A stretch of DNA of 64,000 bases from Pseudorhodobacter ferrugineus DSM 5888 (GTDB taxonomy: Bacteria; Pseudomonadota; Alphaproteobacteria; Rhodobacterales; Rhodobacteraceae): contig NZ_ATVN01000007.1 of NCBI RefSeq assembly GCF_000420745.1, forward strand, positions 100,619 through 164,618, written 5' to 3'. The notes under the pieces are model-generated. The model was not told where the DNA came from and did no database searches. It saw nothing but the letters and a program-made list of their open reading frames with translations. Below, in pieces: positions 8,709-18,707 of the stretch. The position numbers were made by a program, and so were the translations under genes. Position 1 is the stretch's first letter, and each line of letters begins with the position of its first letter.

Positions 8709-10595
8709 ATGGCAAATCGCAGCGCAAAGACAGGTCCTGACCAAGACGAAAGCACCCCCCGCAAGAAAAGCAAGGGCACCAGTGTCGTCGTCTGGATCTT
8801 GATGGCCATGCTCGTCCTTGGCCTCGGCGGTTTTGGCATCACCAACTTCGGCGGCGGCGTCTCGTCCATCGGCAAGGTGGGCGAGCGTGAGATTGAGGTG
8901 AACGATTATGCCCGCGCCTTGCAGCAACAAATCAACGCGCTTTCGGCCCAGTTCGGCACCAACCTGACCTTGCAACAGGCGCAATCGCTGGGGCTTGACC
9001 AGCAGGTCCGCCAACAGCTGATTGACACCGCTGCCCTTGACAATGAAACCGACCGCATCGGCATTTCGGCAGGCGACGAACGCATCGCCATTGAGATCAC
9101 CAGCTCTAGTGCTTTCAGCGGGCCGACTGGCAAATTTGACCGTGACGCCTATCGTTTTACCTTGCAAAACAACCGTTTAACCGAGGCACAGTATGAAAAC
9201 AAAATGCGCGAAGACCTGTCGCGCGCGCTGCTTCAAGGCGCAGTTACTGGCGGCTTCACTGCACCAACCGCGCTAACCAACACGCTTTACGACTACATCT
9301 CGGAACGCCGCGGCATCAGTCTATTGCGCCTGACGGCCGCAGACCTGACCTCTGAAATCCCCGACCCGACCGAGGAAGAGCTGACCGCTTATTACAACGA
9401 CAATATCGCCGAATTCACCGCCCCCGAGGCCCGCCGCATCACCTATGCGGCCCTGATGCCCGAAGCGATTTCCGACAAGATGGCGCTGGATGAGGATGCA
9501 CTGAAAACGCTTTATGATCAGCGCATCGCCGAATTCGTCCAGCCAGAACGCCGCCTTGTGGAACGTCTGGTTTATCCCAATGAGGACGCCGCAAACGCCG
9601 CCAAAGCCTTGCTAGGTGCGGGCACATCTTTTGAAACTCTGGTTGCTGATCGCGGCGTCAGCTTGACCGATATCGACCTAGGCGATCAGGCCGAGGCAGA
9701 TTTGGGCGCCGCAGGCCCCGCCATTTTTGCCCTGACAGAACCCGGCGTGGTTGGCCCTTTTGCATCCGACCTTGGCCCAGCCTTGTTCCGGATGAACGGT
9801 GTGCTTGCCGCCCAAAACACCAGCTTTGAAGACGCCCGCACCGATCTTGCTGCCGAACAGGCCGCCGATGCGGCCCGCCGTGCGATAAGCGACCAAATTG
9901 AAAGCATTGATGACCGGTTGGCCAGTGGCGCAACCTTGGAAGACCTGGCCAAAGAAACCGATATGTCTCTGGCACAGATAGATTTTTCTGCCCAGTCAAG
10001 CGAAGGCATGGCCGCATATCCCACCTTCCGCACCGCAGCCGAGGCCGCCGCCACCGGCGATTTCCCCGAGGTGATACAAACCGATGACGGCGGCATTTTT
10101 GCTTTGCGTCTCGATGAAATCATCCCACCAACGCCGATCCCCTTTGATCAGGTCCGTGATGCGGTCGATGCCAGCTGGCGCGCCAAGACGACCAACGCCG
10201 CGCTGACCGACCTTGCCAACAGCATCAAGACCCAGATCGAAGACGGCGCTGCCTTGGGCGGCTTTGGCATCACCGAGGTGATCCCAGATCTGACCCGCTC
10301 CAGCACAGTCGAAGGCGCGCCAGCATCGCTTGTGTCTGACCTGTTCAAGATGGATATCAATCAGGTCCGCGTAGAGGAAGACGGCACTTTCATCGCCCTC
10401 GTCCAACTTCAAACGATCACCCCTGCAGCACCAACGGGCGACGATGCCGATGCCCTTAAAGGGGCGATTTCGGCGCAGGTTGAACAGGCCATCGCGCAAG
10501 ATGCCTTTACCCTGTTCACCAATGCCTTGACGCAAGAGGCGGGGATCAGCCTGAACACTACGGCCATCAACGCCGTTCACGCGCAATTTCAGTAA
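8709..10595 (+). CDS. ppiD: PpiD/SurA-type membrane-anchored peptidyl-prolyl isomerase
   Basis: A 628-residue periplasmic chaperone anchored by one N-terminal membrane segment (VVVWILMAMLVLGLGGFGI, about residues 20-38) after a basic, hydrophilic start (ARKKSK-like). A SurA-N-like chaperone domain follows (about 45-200: EREIEVNDYARALQQQI, QQLIDTAAL), then PPIC-like parvulin regions (about 250-500) that look degenerate. PpiD assists folding of proteins leaving the Sec translocon. It is followed after 9 bases by trpE, so the two are very likely cotranscribed, an arrangement I recall as conserved in Rhodobacterales without a known functional reason. Confidence 0.9.
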   Translation: MANRSAKTGPDQDESTPRKKSKGTSVVVWILMAMLVLGLGGFGITNFGGGVSSIGKVGEREIEVNDYARALQQQINALSAQFGTNLTLQQAQSLGLDQQVRQQLIDTAALDNETDRIGISAGDERIAIEITSSSAFSGPTGKFDRDAYRFTLQNNRLTEAQYENKMREDLSRALLQGAVTGGFTAPTALTNTLYDYISERRGISLLRLTAADLTSEIPDPTEEELTAYYNDNIAEFTAPEARRITYAALMPEAISDKMALDEDALKTLYDQRIAEFVQPERRLVERLVYPNEDAANAAKALLGAGTSFETLVADRGVSLTDIDLGDQAEADLGAAGPAIFALTEPGVVGPFASDLGPALFRMNGVLAAQNTSFEDARTDLAAEQAADAARRAISDQIESIDDRLASGATLEDLAKETDMSLAQIDFSAQSSEGMAAYPTFRTAAEAAATGDFPEVIQTDDGGIFALRLDEIIPPTPIPFDQVRDAVDASWRAKTTNAALTDLANSIKTQIEDGAALGGFGITEVIPDLTRSSTVEGAPASLVSDLFKMDINQVRVEEDGTFIALVQLQTITPAAPTGDDADALKGAISAQVEQAIAQDAFTLFTNALTQEAGISLNTTAINAVHAQFQ

Positions 10596-10604
10596 CGGTT
10601 CCCA

Positions 10605-12113
10605 ATGGCACAGCTAACCCCCGACTTTGACACCTTTGAAAAGGGCTGGGCTGCAGGGCGCAACCAAGTGGTCTATGCCCGCATCGCCGCCGATCTGGAT
10701 ACGCCCGTGTCTTTGATGCTGAAACTGGGCGAGGCGCGCGGCGATACTTTCATGCTCGAATCCGTCACAGGCGGCGAAATTCGCGGGCGCTATTCGGTTG
10801 TGGGGATGAAGCCCGATTTGATCTGGCGCTGCCGTGGCACCGCGGTCGATATCAACCGCGAGGCGCGCTTTGACCAAGCCGCCTATCAGGCCGACCCCAC
10901 GCCGCCCTTGCAAAGCCTGCGCGCCCTGATCGCGGAAAGCGCGATTGACATGCCCGCCGATTTGCCCGCGATTGCCTCGGGCCTGTTTGGTTATCTCGGC
11001 TATGATATGATCCGTTTGGTTGAACATCTCCCCAACGTGAACCCCGATCCTTTGGGTCTGCCCGATGCCGTGCTGATGCGCCCCTCCGTTGTGGCCGTGC
11101 TTGACAGGGTAAAGGGCGAGGTGACAGTGGTCGCCCCCGCTTGGACTGGTGCGGGCCTGTCCGCACGCGCCGCCTATGCCCAAGCGGCCGAACGTGTGAT
11201 GGACGCCTTGCGCGACCTTGACCGCGCCCCCCGCGCCGACCGCGACTTTGGCGAGGCAACAGCCGTCGGCCCCGCACAGTCTAACTTTACCCACAAGGGC
11301 TATCTGCAAGCCGTTGAAAAGGCCAAAGATTACATCCGCGCGGGTGACATCTTTCAGGTCGTCCCGTCGCAGCGCTGGAAACAACAGTTCAAGGCCCCTC
11401 CCTTCGCACTCTACCGCAGTTTGCGCCGCACCAACCCGTCGCCTTTCATGTTCTTTTTCAACTTCGGCGGCTTTCAGGTGGTCGGTGCCAGCCCCGAAAT
11501 CCTTGTCCGTCTGCGCGACGGCGAGGTGACCGTCCGCCCCATCGCAGGCACCCGCAAACGCGGCGCCACACCCGAGGAAGACCGAGCGAACGAGCTTGAC
11601 CTTATCTCGGACCCCAAGGAATTGGCCGAGCATCTGATGCTGTTGGACCTTGGCCGCAACGATGTGGGCCGCGTGGCGAAAATCGGCACCGTGCGCCCGA
11701 CCGAGGAATTTATTATTGAACGCTACAGCCATGTGATGCATATCGTCTCCAACGTGGTCGGCCAAATTGCGGACGGCGAGGATGCACTGTCGGCGCTGCT
11801 TGCGGGCTTGCCCGCGGGCACGGTTTCGGGCGCACCCAAGGTCCGCGCGATGGAAATCATTGACGAGCTGGAACCCGAAAAGCGCGGCGTATACGGTGGC
11901 GGTGTTGGCTATTTCGCCGCCAACGGCGAGATGGATTTTTGCATCGCCCTGCGCACCGCCGTGATCAAAGACGAACAGCTTTATATTCAGGCAGGCGGCG
12001 GCGTGGTCTATGACAGCGATCCGCAGGCGGAATTTGAAGAAACCGAGAATAAATCCCGCGCCTTGCGCAAAGCCGCCGAAGATGCGGGCCTGTTCGCCAG
12101 CGGCAACCGCTGA
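10605..12113 (+). CDS. trpE: Anthranilate synthase component I
   Basis: Converts chorismate to anthranilate with ammonia supplied by TrpG, the first step of tryptophan synthesis. The 502 residues carry the N-terminal regulatory half with LMLKLGEARGDTFMLES and the chorismate-binding half with AGDIFQVVPSQRW, PIAGTRKRG, LLDLGRNDVGRV and PAGTVSGAPKVRAMEII. The ATG lies 9 bases after ppiD. The partner trpG and the next pathway genes are 1.7 kb downstream, separated by a gene on the opposite strand. No attenuator or leader peptide can fit in the 9-base gap. Confidence 0.97.
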   Translation: MAQLTPDFDTFEKGWAAGRNQVVYARIAADLDTPVSLMLKLGEARGDTFMLESVTGGEIRGRYSVVGMKPDLIWRCRGTAVDINREARFDQAAYQADPTPPLQSLRALIAESAIDMPADLPAIASGLFGYLGYDMIRLVEHLPNVNPDPLGLPDAVLMRPSVVAVLDRVKGEVTVVAPAWTGAGLSARAAYAQAAERVMDALRDLDRAPRADRDFGEATAVGPAQSNFTHKGYLQAVEKAKDYIRAGDIFQVVPSQRWKQQFKAPPFALYRSLRRTNPSPFMFFFNFGGFQVVGASPEILVRLRDGEVTVRPIAGTRKRGATPEEDRANELDLISDPKELAEHLMLLDLGRNDVGRVAKIGTVRPTEEFIIERYSHVMHIVSNVVGQIADGEDALSALLAGLPAGTVSGAPKVRAMEIIDELEPEKRGVYGGGVGYFAANGEMDFCIALRTAVIKDEQLYIQAGGGVVYDSDPQAEFEETENKSRALRKAAEDAGLFASGNR

Positions 12114-12131
12114 CGCGCAGGCAGGATAATA

Positions 12132-12146
12132 GGGGGGCTCCCCCCC
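12132..12146. terminator. Hairpin between converging trpE and the YibQ-like gene
   Basis: A G6/C6 inverted repeat (GGGGGG-CT-CCCCCC, loop closing inside the stem) sits in the 41-base gap between two converging genes. It is followed by C-rich and then T-rich sequence on the plus strand, and is plausibly a shared terminator. Confidence 0.4.
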
Positions 12147-12154
12147 ACCCACCT

Positions 12155-13687
12155 TTATTGTGACGTCATCACAGCCGTTGCAGGTGCAAGCGCAACTGTG
12201 GCTGCCCGCCCTTCAACCGCCCATTCCAACAAGGCTGCCACCGTTTCAGGACGGGTTTGACCCGCCACAACGACACGCCCGTCTTGGGCCGCCTTGAACG
12301 CCGCACGGTCCAAATAGCGGCGGATGATTGGGCTGCCCTCATTCCCGCCGTCCAGCGACCGGAAAATCAACGCGCTCGGCACACCGTCACGCCGCGCCAC
12401 CTGCGACGCCGCATTCAACCCACGGTCCCACGACAAAACCCCGCGCCCTTGATCCTTGACCAAGGCCAACACTTGTGTGGCCAGCGTGCGGTTGCCTTGA
12501 AACCCGCCTTGCTCAAGGTCCACCACCGCCACCGCCTCGGGCAGCGCCTTTGCCATCACCTCAAAGCTCACCGCCAGATCCGAGGCTTGCGCACCCGTCG
12601 GAAGACCTGACGCAATCATCACCACCTCTTGCCCTGCCGCGCGGTAAATCTGCGCCGCCGTGGCCGCATCGGGCAACAGGGGGTCAATCATGAACGACAC
12701 AGGAAACGGGATCGCTGCCAAGGCCTCACGGTCAACGTCTGGCCCTCCTGTGTCTTGCAGCACAATCGCAAACAACGGTTTTTTATCAGCGTTTTCAAAG
12801 GGTCGCGCATATCGCTCAACGGGCGGCAAACCTGCTCCGTCCGAAAGACCCACCGTCGCAGGGTCCACAGCTTGACCTCCCTGCGTTTGGGTTCCCTCTG
12901 CCGTGGCCGCCGCAGTGATCGACGGCAAACGCCCCGTCTTCACGCCGTCCACCTTATTGCCAAACCCTGTCGCAGGGCGCAAAATGGGTGTGTCTTGCGA
13001 TGCATTGTCAGCGCTTGGTGTGTCCATCGCCGCAGTGCCATCACTTGCAGGCGCATCTGGAACCACCACAACCACGTCAGGCAAGCTGGCCGGATCAACA
13101 GCCACACCATCTGTCGCTGCATCCGCTGTGGCATCCGGCACAACCTCTGCCGCCGCAGGGGGCGCATCGGGTGCGCTTGCATCTGGCAAGGGCTCAACCG
13201 CACGTGCGCCATTGGCTGCAATCGTATCCCCCATCGCAGGCACAACGGGGCTGGTACCAGCATCGGTTCCGGTGTCGGGCTGCGCCATGACGGTTTGCAC
13301 CTCGGGCAGCTTTGGGCTGTCAGTTTCGACCACCGCATCGGCAGTCGGCCCGGGCGCCAGCGTCTCTTCGGGCAATGCATCTGGCGCAGACGCAAGGGCT
13401 ACGTCGCCTCCAGCCGCTGGCAAGATCGGCTCAACAGCCGCGTCTGGCATGACCACAGCCAGCTCTGATGCCGCGTCATCAGGCGCTTCAGGCTGCAGTT
13501 TCGCCTCACCCCCGCTTAGCGCCGTTTCTGTCTGCACCTCTGCTGCGGGTGCACTTGCCACAACCGCGGCAGGCGGTTCCAGCCCGTCCTGTCCTTGGGG
13601 GGAAACGGTTAGCTGCGATGCAACGACCAAACCAAGCCCCGCCACAACGGTGCCCCATCCTGCTCCTACGAAAAACCCACGGCTCAC
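12155..13687 (-). CDS. Divergent polysaccharide deacetylase (YibQ/DUF610-like) with long low-complexity linker
   Basis: A 510-residue envelope protein. A GTG start at 13687 has an ideal AGGAGG seven bases upstream and is preferred over an in-frame start 32 codons earlier. An N-terminal membrane anchor (GWGTVVAGLGLVVASQL) is followed by some 250 residues rich in Ala, Pro, Asp and Val, probably a disordered periplasmic spacer. The C-terminal domain (about 290-505) has YARPFENADKKPLFAIVLQD, IPFPVSFMIDPLLPDA and EVVMIASGLPTG, fitting the divergent deacetylase superfamily. Catalytic metal ligands are not evident, so enzymatic activity is uncertain. It separates trpE from trpGDC. Confidence 0.85.
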   Translation of the reverse strand: MSRGFFVGAGWGTVVAGLGLVVASQLTVSPQGQDGLEPPAAVVASAPAAEVQTETALSGGEAKLQPEAPDDAASELAVVMPDAAVEPILPAAGGDVALASAPDALPEETLAPGPTADAVVETDSPKLPEVQTVMAQPDTGTDAGTSPVVPAMGDTIAANGARAVEPLPDASAPDAPPAAAEVVPDATADAATDGVAVDPASLPDVVVVVPDAPASDGTAAMDTPSADNASQDTPILRPATGFGNKVDGVKTGRLPSITAAATAEGTQTQGGQAVDPATVGLSDGAGLPPVERYARPFENADKKPLFAIVLQDTGGPDVDREALAAIPFPVSFMIDPLLPDAATAAQIYRAAGQEVVMIASGLPTGAQASDLAVSFEVMAKALPEAVAVVDLEQGGFQGNRTLATQVLALVKDQGRGVLSWDRGLNAASQVARRDGVPSALIFRSLDGGNEGSPIIRRYLDRAAFKAAQDGRVVVAGQTRPETVAALLEWAVEGRAATVALAPATAVMTSQ

Positions 13688-13833
13688 CCGCAACCCTCCT
13701 GCCTGCACACACTCGGTTCGGATCAAAAAGGAAGGGTTTCCCTTGACGCCCCTGTACCGCTCGGCCCATGTATAGCGCGACACTTCGGCGGGTTCACCCC
13801 TAAACAGACATCGACAGGCACAGGCTAGGCATT

Positions 13834-14415
13834 ATGCTGCTATTGATCGACAACTATGACAGTTTTACCTACAATCTCGTGCATTATCTGGGCGAGTTGG
13901 GGGCAGATATCCGCGTTGTGCGCAATGATGCGATGGATGTGCAGGCCGCAATGGCGTTGAACCCTGAAATGATTGTGCTGTCACCGGGGCCGTGTGACCC
14001 ATCCGCAGCCGGAATTTGCCTGCCGCTGACCATGGCCGCAGCCGATGCGAAAATCCCCCTGTTGGGCGTTTGCCTTGGGCATCAAACCATCGGCCAGGCC
14101 TTTGGCGGCAAGGTCGTGCGCTGCCATGAAATCGTGCATGGCAAAATGGGCACAATGCACCACAACGGCACGGGCGTCTTCACCGGCCTGCCCTCGCCAT
14201 TCCTTGCCACGCGCTATCACAGCCTTGTGGTCGACCGCGAAACCCTGCCCGCTTGCCTAGAGGCAAACGCTTGGCTGGAAGATGGCACCATCATGGGCCT
14301 GCGCCACAAAACCTTGCCCATCGAAGGCGTGCAATTCCACCCCGAAAGCATCAAATCCGAACATGGCCACCAATTGCTGCGCAATTTCCTCAACCGCGCA
14401 AAGGCGGCGGCATGA
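13834..14415 (+). CDS. trpG: Anthranilate synthase component II (glutamine amidotransferase)
   Basis: A 193-residue class I glutamine amidotransferase that releases ammonia from glutamine for TrpE; it may also serve aminodeoxychorismate synthase. The triad is visible: Cys80 in [13 protein letters not shown], and His169 and Glu171 in VQFHPESI. The oxyanion loop SPGPCDPS is at about 50-57. The stop overlaps the trpD start (ATGA). Divergent transcription from the YibQ-like gene leaves 146 bases for promoters. Confidence 0.96.
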   Translation: MLLLIDNYDSFTYNLVHYLGELGADIRVVRNDAMDVQAAMALNPEMIVLSPGPCDPSAAGICLPLTMAAADAKIPLLGVCLGHQTIGQAFGGKVVRCHEIVHGKMGTMHHNGTGVFTGLPSPFLATRYHSLVVDRETLPACLEANAWLEDGTIMGLRHKTLPIEGVQFHPESIKSEHGHQLLRNFLNRAKAAA

Positions 14416-15428
14416 GCGACCGTTTGAAACCTCTAATCGGCACGGCCTGTGACCGCCCCCTGACCCGCGCAGAGGCCGAGGTCGCCTTTACCGCGCTGTT
14501 TGAAGGCGATGCGACACCCGCCCAGATCGGCGGCTTTCTGATTGCCCTGCGGATGCGCGGCGAAACGGTTGATGAAATCGCCGCCGCTGCCAGCGTCATG
14601 CGCGCCAAGTGTAACGCAGTTGTGGCCCCCGCAGGTGCGATGGATATCGTCGGCACAGGCGGCGATGGCAAAGGCACGCTGAACATTTCCACCGCCACCG
14701 CCTTTGTCGTGGCAGGCGCAGGCGTCGTGGTGGCCAAACACGGCAACCGCAACCTTTCGTCGAAATCGGGTGCCGCAGATGCACTGACCGAAATGGGCCT
14801 GAACGTCATGGTTGGCCCCAAAGTCGTGGAAACCTGTCTGGCCGAGGCTGGAATCGGCTTTATGATGGCCCCCATGCACCACCCCGCAACCCGCCATGTC
14901 GCCCCTGCCCGCCTTGAACTTGGCACGCGCACTTTGTTCAACATTCTTGGGCCTTTGACCAACCCCGCTGGCGTTAAAATGCAGCTAACAGGGGCCTATA
15001 ACGCCGCCCTGATCCGCCCGATGGCCGAGGTGCTGCTCGCCCTTGGCTCTACCTCGGCGTGGCTGGTGCATGGCGGCGATGGCACGGATGAGCTGTCAAT
15101 CGCAGCCCCGTCCAAAGTGGCCGCGCTGAAAGACGGCGCGATCACCGAATTTGACATCCACCCCGAGGATGCAGGCCTGCCCGTCCACCCGTTCGAGGCG
15201 ATCATGGGCGGCAGCCCGTCTGAAAACGCCGCCGCCTTGCGCGCGCTTTTGAACGGCGAGGCGGGCGCTTACCGCGATGCTGTGCTGCTGAACTCCGCCG
15301 CCGCCCTTTTGGTCGCGGGCAAAGCCGCTGACCTGAAATCAGGGGTTGAAATGGCCCGCAGCAGCATCGATTCCGGTGCCGCGCGCGCGCGTGTCGAGAC
15401 CTTGGCGCGGATCACCTCTGCCGCCTGA
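14412..15428 (+). CDS. trpD: Anthranilate phosphoribosyltransferase
   Basis: Transfers phosphoribosyl from PRPP to anthranilate. The 338 residues show the glycine-rich [36 protein letters not shown] and [22 protein letters not shown] family segments. The start is the ATG overlapping the trpG stop by four bases; a longer in-frame reading exists but overlaps trpG coding sequence. Second gene of the trpGDC-moaC-moeA operon. Confidence 0.97.
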   Translation: MSDRLKPLIGTACDRPLTRAEAEVAFTALFEGDATPAQIGGFLIALRMRGETVDEIAAAASVMRAKCNAVVAPAGAMDIVGTGGDGKGTLNISTATAFVVAGAGVVVAKHGNRNLSSKSGAADALTEMGLNVMVGPKVVETCLAEAGIGFMMAPMHHPATRHVAPARLELGTRTLFNILGPLTNPAGVKMQLTGAYNAALIRPMAEVLLALGSTSAWLVHGGDGTDELSIAAPSKVAALKDGAITEFDIHPEDAGLPVHPFEAIMGGSPSENAAALRALLNGEAGAYRDAVLLNSAAALLVAGKAADLKSGVEMARSSIDSGAARARVETLARITSAA

Positions 15429-15453
15429 AACACCCAAAAAGAACGGCCAAAAG

Positions 15454-16266
15454 ATGAGTACAATTCTAGAGCGGATCAAAACCTACAAGCTGGAGGAAGT
15501 CGCCGCCCGCAAAGCCACCAAATCGCTGGCCGACCTGCAGGCTTTGGCCAATGACGCCCCTGCCCCGCGCGGCTTTCACCACGCCTTGCTAAATGCCGCC
15601 TCGACCGGATACGGCCTCATTGCCGAGATCAAAAAAGCCAGTCCTTCCAAAGGCTTGATCCGCCCCGACTTTGATCCGCCCGCCCTTGCCCGCGCGTATG
15701 AGGCAGGCGGTGCCACCTGCCTTTCGGTGCTGACAGATACGCCGTCTTTCCAAGGGGCCGACGAATTTTTGACCGCCGCCCATGATGCAACCAACCTGCC
15801 CTGCCTGCGCAAGGACTTCATGTACGACCCCTATCAGGTGGTCGAGGCCCGCGCCCTATCGGCCGATTGTATCCTGATCATCATGGCCTCTGTGTCCGAC
15901 GCCCAAGCGCGCGAATTAGAGGATGCTGCGTTTGAACAAGGCATGGACGTGCTGATCGAGGTGCATGACGCCGCCGAATTGGACCGCGCAGCCCTGTTGA
16001 AATCGCCGATGATCGGCATCAACAACCGCGATTTGCACAGCTTTGACATCACCTTGCAAACCACCCGCGATCTTGCGCGCCGCGTGCCCGCCGACCGGAT
16101 GATCATTTCCGAATCCGGCCTGTTCACCCCCGACGACCTAGCCGATGTTGCCCGCTATGGCGCGCGCTGTTTCCTGATTGGGGAAAGCCTGATGCGCCAA
16201 GCGGATGTCGAAGCGGCCACCCGCGCTATTCTGGCGCAATCTGCCACAGTCCAAAGGGGGCTGTGA
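15454..16266 (+). CDS. trpC: Indole-3-glycerol-phosphate synthase
   Basis: A TIM-barrel enzyme making indole-3-glycerol phosphate from carboxyphenylribulose phosphate. The 270 residues include [16 protein letters not shown] (catalytic Glu and Lys), [27 protein letters not shown] and [12 protein letters not shown]. TrpC alone is present, not a TrpC-TrpF fusion. The start is the ATG 25 bases after trpD; its TGA abuts the moaC ATG directly. Confidence 0.97.
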   Translation: MSTILERIKTYKLEEVAARKATKSLADLQALANDAPAPRGFHHALLNAASTGYGLIAEIKKASPSKGLIRPDFDPPALARAYEAGGATCLSVLTDTPSFQGADEFLTAAHDATNLPCLRKDFMYDPYQVVEARALSADCILIIMASVSDAQARELEDAAFEQGMDVLIEVHDAAELDRAALLKSPMIGINNRDLHSFDITLQTTRDLARRVPADRMIISESGLFTPDDLADVARYGARCFLIGESLMRQADVEAATRAILAQSATVQRGL

Positions 16267-16752
16267 ATGGCCGAAAACCCGCTCACCCATTTTGACGCCG
16301 CAGGCCATGCCCATATGGTCGATGTTTCGGCCAAACCTGTGACCGCGCGCATCGCCACGGCCCGCGCCGCCATCAAAATGGCCCCCGAAACGCTGGCCAC
16401 AATAACAGATGGCCGCGCCGCCAAAGGTGATGTGCTGGGCGTCGCCCGCCTTGCAGGCATTATGGCGGCGAAAAAAACCGCCGACCTGATCCCGCTATGT
16501 CACCCCCTGCCCATCACCAAAGTCGCCATAGACCTGACCCCTGATCCAACGATTCCCGGTATCATAATCGAGGCGACGGTCAAAACCGGCGGTCAAACAG
16601 GGGTTGAAATGGAGGCCCTGACAGCCGTTTCCGTGGCCGCGCTGACCATCTATGACATGGTAAAAGCCATTGATAAGGCTATGGAAATCACCTCGACCAA
16701 ACTGATCCTAAAAGACGGCGGCAAGTCGGGGCGGTATGAGGCCGCTCCATGA
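16267..16752 (+). CDS. moaC: Cyclic pyranopterin monophosphate synthase
   Basis: Second enzyme of molybdenum-cofactor biosynthesis, converting 3',8-cyclo-7,8-dihydro-GTP to cyclic pyranopterin monophosphate. The 161 residues carry the family signatures [41 protein letters not shown] and [17 protein letters not shown]. It begins at the base after the trpC stop and overlaps moeA by four bases, so Mo-cofactor and tryptophan genes share one transcript. Confidence 0.97.
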   Translation: MAENPLTHFDAAGHAHMVDVSAKPVTARIATARAAIKMAPETLATITDGRAAKGDVLGVARLAGIMAAKKTADLIPLCHPLPITKVAIDLTPDPTIPGIIIEATVKTGGQTGVEMEALTAVSVAALTIYDMVKAIDKAMEITSTKLILKDGGKSGRYEAAP

Positions 16753-17915
16753 TTTCGGTCGCTGAAGCGCTGGCCTTGGTCTTTGATCTGGTCAAACCTT
16801 TGGACGTTGAAACCCTTGGTTTGGCACAGGCCAACGGTCGCTTTATGGCCACCCCCGCCACCGCCACCCGTGACCAACCGCCCTTTGCCGCCTCGGCGAT
16901 GGATGGCTACGCCACCTGCGGCCCCACCGCGCCCGGTGCCGTGTTCACCGTGATGGGCGCGGCCAGCGCAGGCCACGCATGGAACGGCGCCCTTACAACG
17001 GGTGACGCGATCCGCATTTTCACCGGCGCGCCTATACCAAATGGTGCAACCCGCGTGGTGATCCAAGAGGATGTGACCCGCCAAGGCGACCAAATCACCC
17101 TGTCCCAAACCCTTGATGCCGCCACCCATATCCGCGCCCAAGGTCAGGATTTTCGCGCAGGCGACACGCTGTCGCCCCGCCTGCTCCGCCCCGCCGATAT
17201 TGCCTTGCTCGCGGCGATGAACGTGGCGCAGGTGTCTGTTATCCGCAGACCCGTTGTCGCCATCATCGCCACGGGCGACGAATTGGTGATGCCCGGTGAA
17301 ATACCGCGCCCAGACCAAATTATCGCCTCCAACAGTTTCGCGCTCAAAGCGATGGTCGAAGACGCAGGCGGCATCGCACGCATGCTGCCCATCGCACGCG
17401 ATACCGAGGCGAGTTTGCGCACCGTCTTCGACCTTGCCGCAGGCGCGGACCTGATTGTCACCATCGGCGGCGCATCCGTAGGCGATCATGATCTGGTCGG
17501 CAAAGTGGCAGCCGATATGGGCATGGAACGCGCATTCTATAAAATCGCGATGCGCCCGGGCAAGCCGCTGATGGCGGGGCGGATCAACGGCACACCAATG
17601 CTGGGCTTGCCTGGAAACCCAGTGTCTTCAATTGTTTGCGGCCATATCTTCATGTTACCGATGCTGCGCGCGATGCAGGGGTTGGGTGCCACGCCCCCCA
17701 AAATGCACCACGCGACGTTGGCCGCCCCATTGGCCGCGAACGGCCCGCGCGCCCATTATATGCGGGCGCGGGTTGACGGAGGGACAATTACCGCCTTTCC
17801 CGCACAGGACTCGGCGCTGTTGCAGGTCTTGTCGCAGGCCAACGCCTTGTTGCTGCGTCCCGTGGCCGATGGGCCGCGCACTATTGGTGACACGGTCGAA
17901 TACCTTCCGATTTAG
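16749..17915 (+). CDS. moeA: Molybdopterin molybdenumtransferase
   Basis: Inserts molybdate into adenylylated molybdopterin. The 388 residues contain the N-terminal [10 protein letters not shown], the MoCF_biosynth fold with [13 protein letters not shown] and [29 protein letters not shown] and GLPGNPVSS. Its cofactor product is needed by the xanthine-dehydrogenase-family subunit at 26.4-28.7 kb. Its stop lies 9 bases before the putative lexA -35 element. Confidence 0.96.
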   Translation: MISVAEALALVFDLVKPLDVETLGLAQANGRFMATPATATRDQPPFAASAMDGYATCGPTAPGAVFTVMGAASAGHAWNGALTTGDAIRIFTGAPIPNGATRVVIQEDVTRQGDQITLSQTLDAATHIRAQGQDFRAGDTLSPRLLRPADIALLAAMNVAQVSVIRRPVVAIIATGDELVMPGEIPRPDQIIASNSFALKAMVEDAGGIARMLPIARDTEASLRTVFDLAAGADLIVTIGGASVGDHDLVGKVAADMGMERAFYKIAMRPGKPLMAGRINGTPMLGLPGNPVSSIVCGHIFMLPMLRAMQGLGATPPKMHHATLAAPLAANGPRAHYMRARVDGGTITAFPAQDSALLQVLSQANALLLRPVADGPRTIGDTVEYLPI

Positions 17916-17924
17916 CCAAATCGC

Positions 17925-17953
17925 TTGACACAAACCAAGAACATGGGCAGAAC
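17925..17953 (+). promoter_or_regulatory. lexA promoter with LexA (SOS) box
   Basis: A perfect -35 hexamer TTGACA (17925-17930) is followed by an exact alphaproteobacterial LexA box in inverse orientation, GAAC-ATGGGCA-GAAC (17939-17953, that is GTTC-N7-GTTC on the other strand). The box covers the spacer and the likely -10 position (CAGAAC at 17-bp spacing). It lies 31 bases before the lexA ATG, the expected place for autorepression. Confidence 0.85.
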
Positions 17954-17984
17954 AGGCAGGCAACCTTTGGGAAGGGGATGGCCG

Positions 17985-18686
17985 ATGCTGACGCGCAAAC
18001 AAATGGAACTGCTCGATTTTATCCGCACGCGGATGGATGCCGAGGGGGTTCCGCCCTCATTCGATGAGATGAAAGAGGCGCTTGATTTGCGGTCAAAATC
18101 CGGCATCCACCGCCTGATAACGGCACTAGAGGAACGCGGTTTTATCCGCCGCCTTGCCCACCGCGCCCGCGCGATTGAAATCGTGAAACTGCCCGAGGCG
18201 ATGGAACGTCCTGGCTTTGCCCCCGCAGGCTTTACCCCCAAGGTTATCCAAGGCGACCGCGTGGCCCCGCCCAAGGGTGCGATGGTGGTCGAACCCGTGC
18301 ATGCGATGGAACTGCCTGTGATGGGCCGCATCGCCGCCGGTGTCCCGATTGAAGCGATCCAAGAGGTGTCGCACCACATTGCCGTTCCAGGATCGATGCT
18401 TTCCGGCAAGGGCCAGCATTACGCGCTTGAGGTCAAAGGCGATTCGATGATCGAGGCGGGGATCAATGACGGCGACATCGTCGTTATCCGTGAACAGACC
18501 ACCGCAGAAAACGGCGATATCGTCGTGGCCTTGGTCGAAGATGCCGAGGCGACCTTGAAACGCTTTCGCCGCCGCGGCAGCATGATAGCACTTGAGGCCG
18601 CAAATCCGGCCTATGAAACCCGTGTGCTGCCGGACCATCAGGTAAAAGTGCAAGGTCGGCTGGTCGGACTTATCCGCAGTTACTGA
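17985..18686 (+). CDS. lexA: SOS repressor LexA
   Basis: A 233-residue repressor: winged helix-turn-helix (about 1-68, [44 protein letters not shown]) and a C-terminal S24 self-cleavage domain. The scissile Ala118-Gly119 ([11 protein letters not shown]), Ser154 in GDSMIEAGI and Lys192 in DAEATLKRF are all intact, so RecA-stimulated autocleavage should work. The N-terminal domain has the longer alphaproteobacterial linker. The start MLTRKQ follows GGGAAGGGG; an upstream in-frame ATG would cover the operator. It converges on comEC. Confidence 0.97.
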   Translation: MLTRKQMELLDFIRTRMDAEGVPPSFDEMKEALDLRSKSGIHRLITALEERGFIRRLAHRARAIEIVKLPEAMERPGFAPAGFTPKVIQGDRVAPPKGAMVVEPVHAMELPVMGRIAAGVPIEAIQEVSHHIAVPGSMLSGKGQHYALEVKGDSMIEAGINDGDIVVIREQTTAENGDIVVALVEDAEATLKRFRRRGSMIALEAANPAYETRVLPDHQVKVQGRLVGLIRSY

Positions 18687-18707
18687 CGTGCAGTTACGGG
18701 CCTCTCG

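Noticed and set aside
10614..12152. A 512-codon minus-strand frame opposite trpE
   Set aside because: Codon-phase shadow of trpE with no ribosome-binding site or domain.
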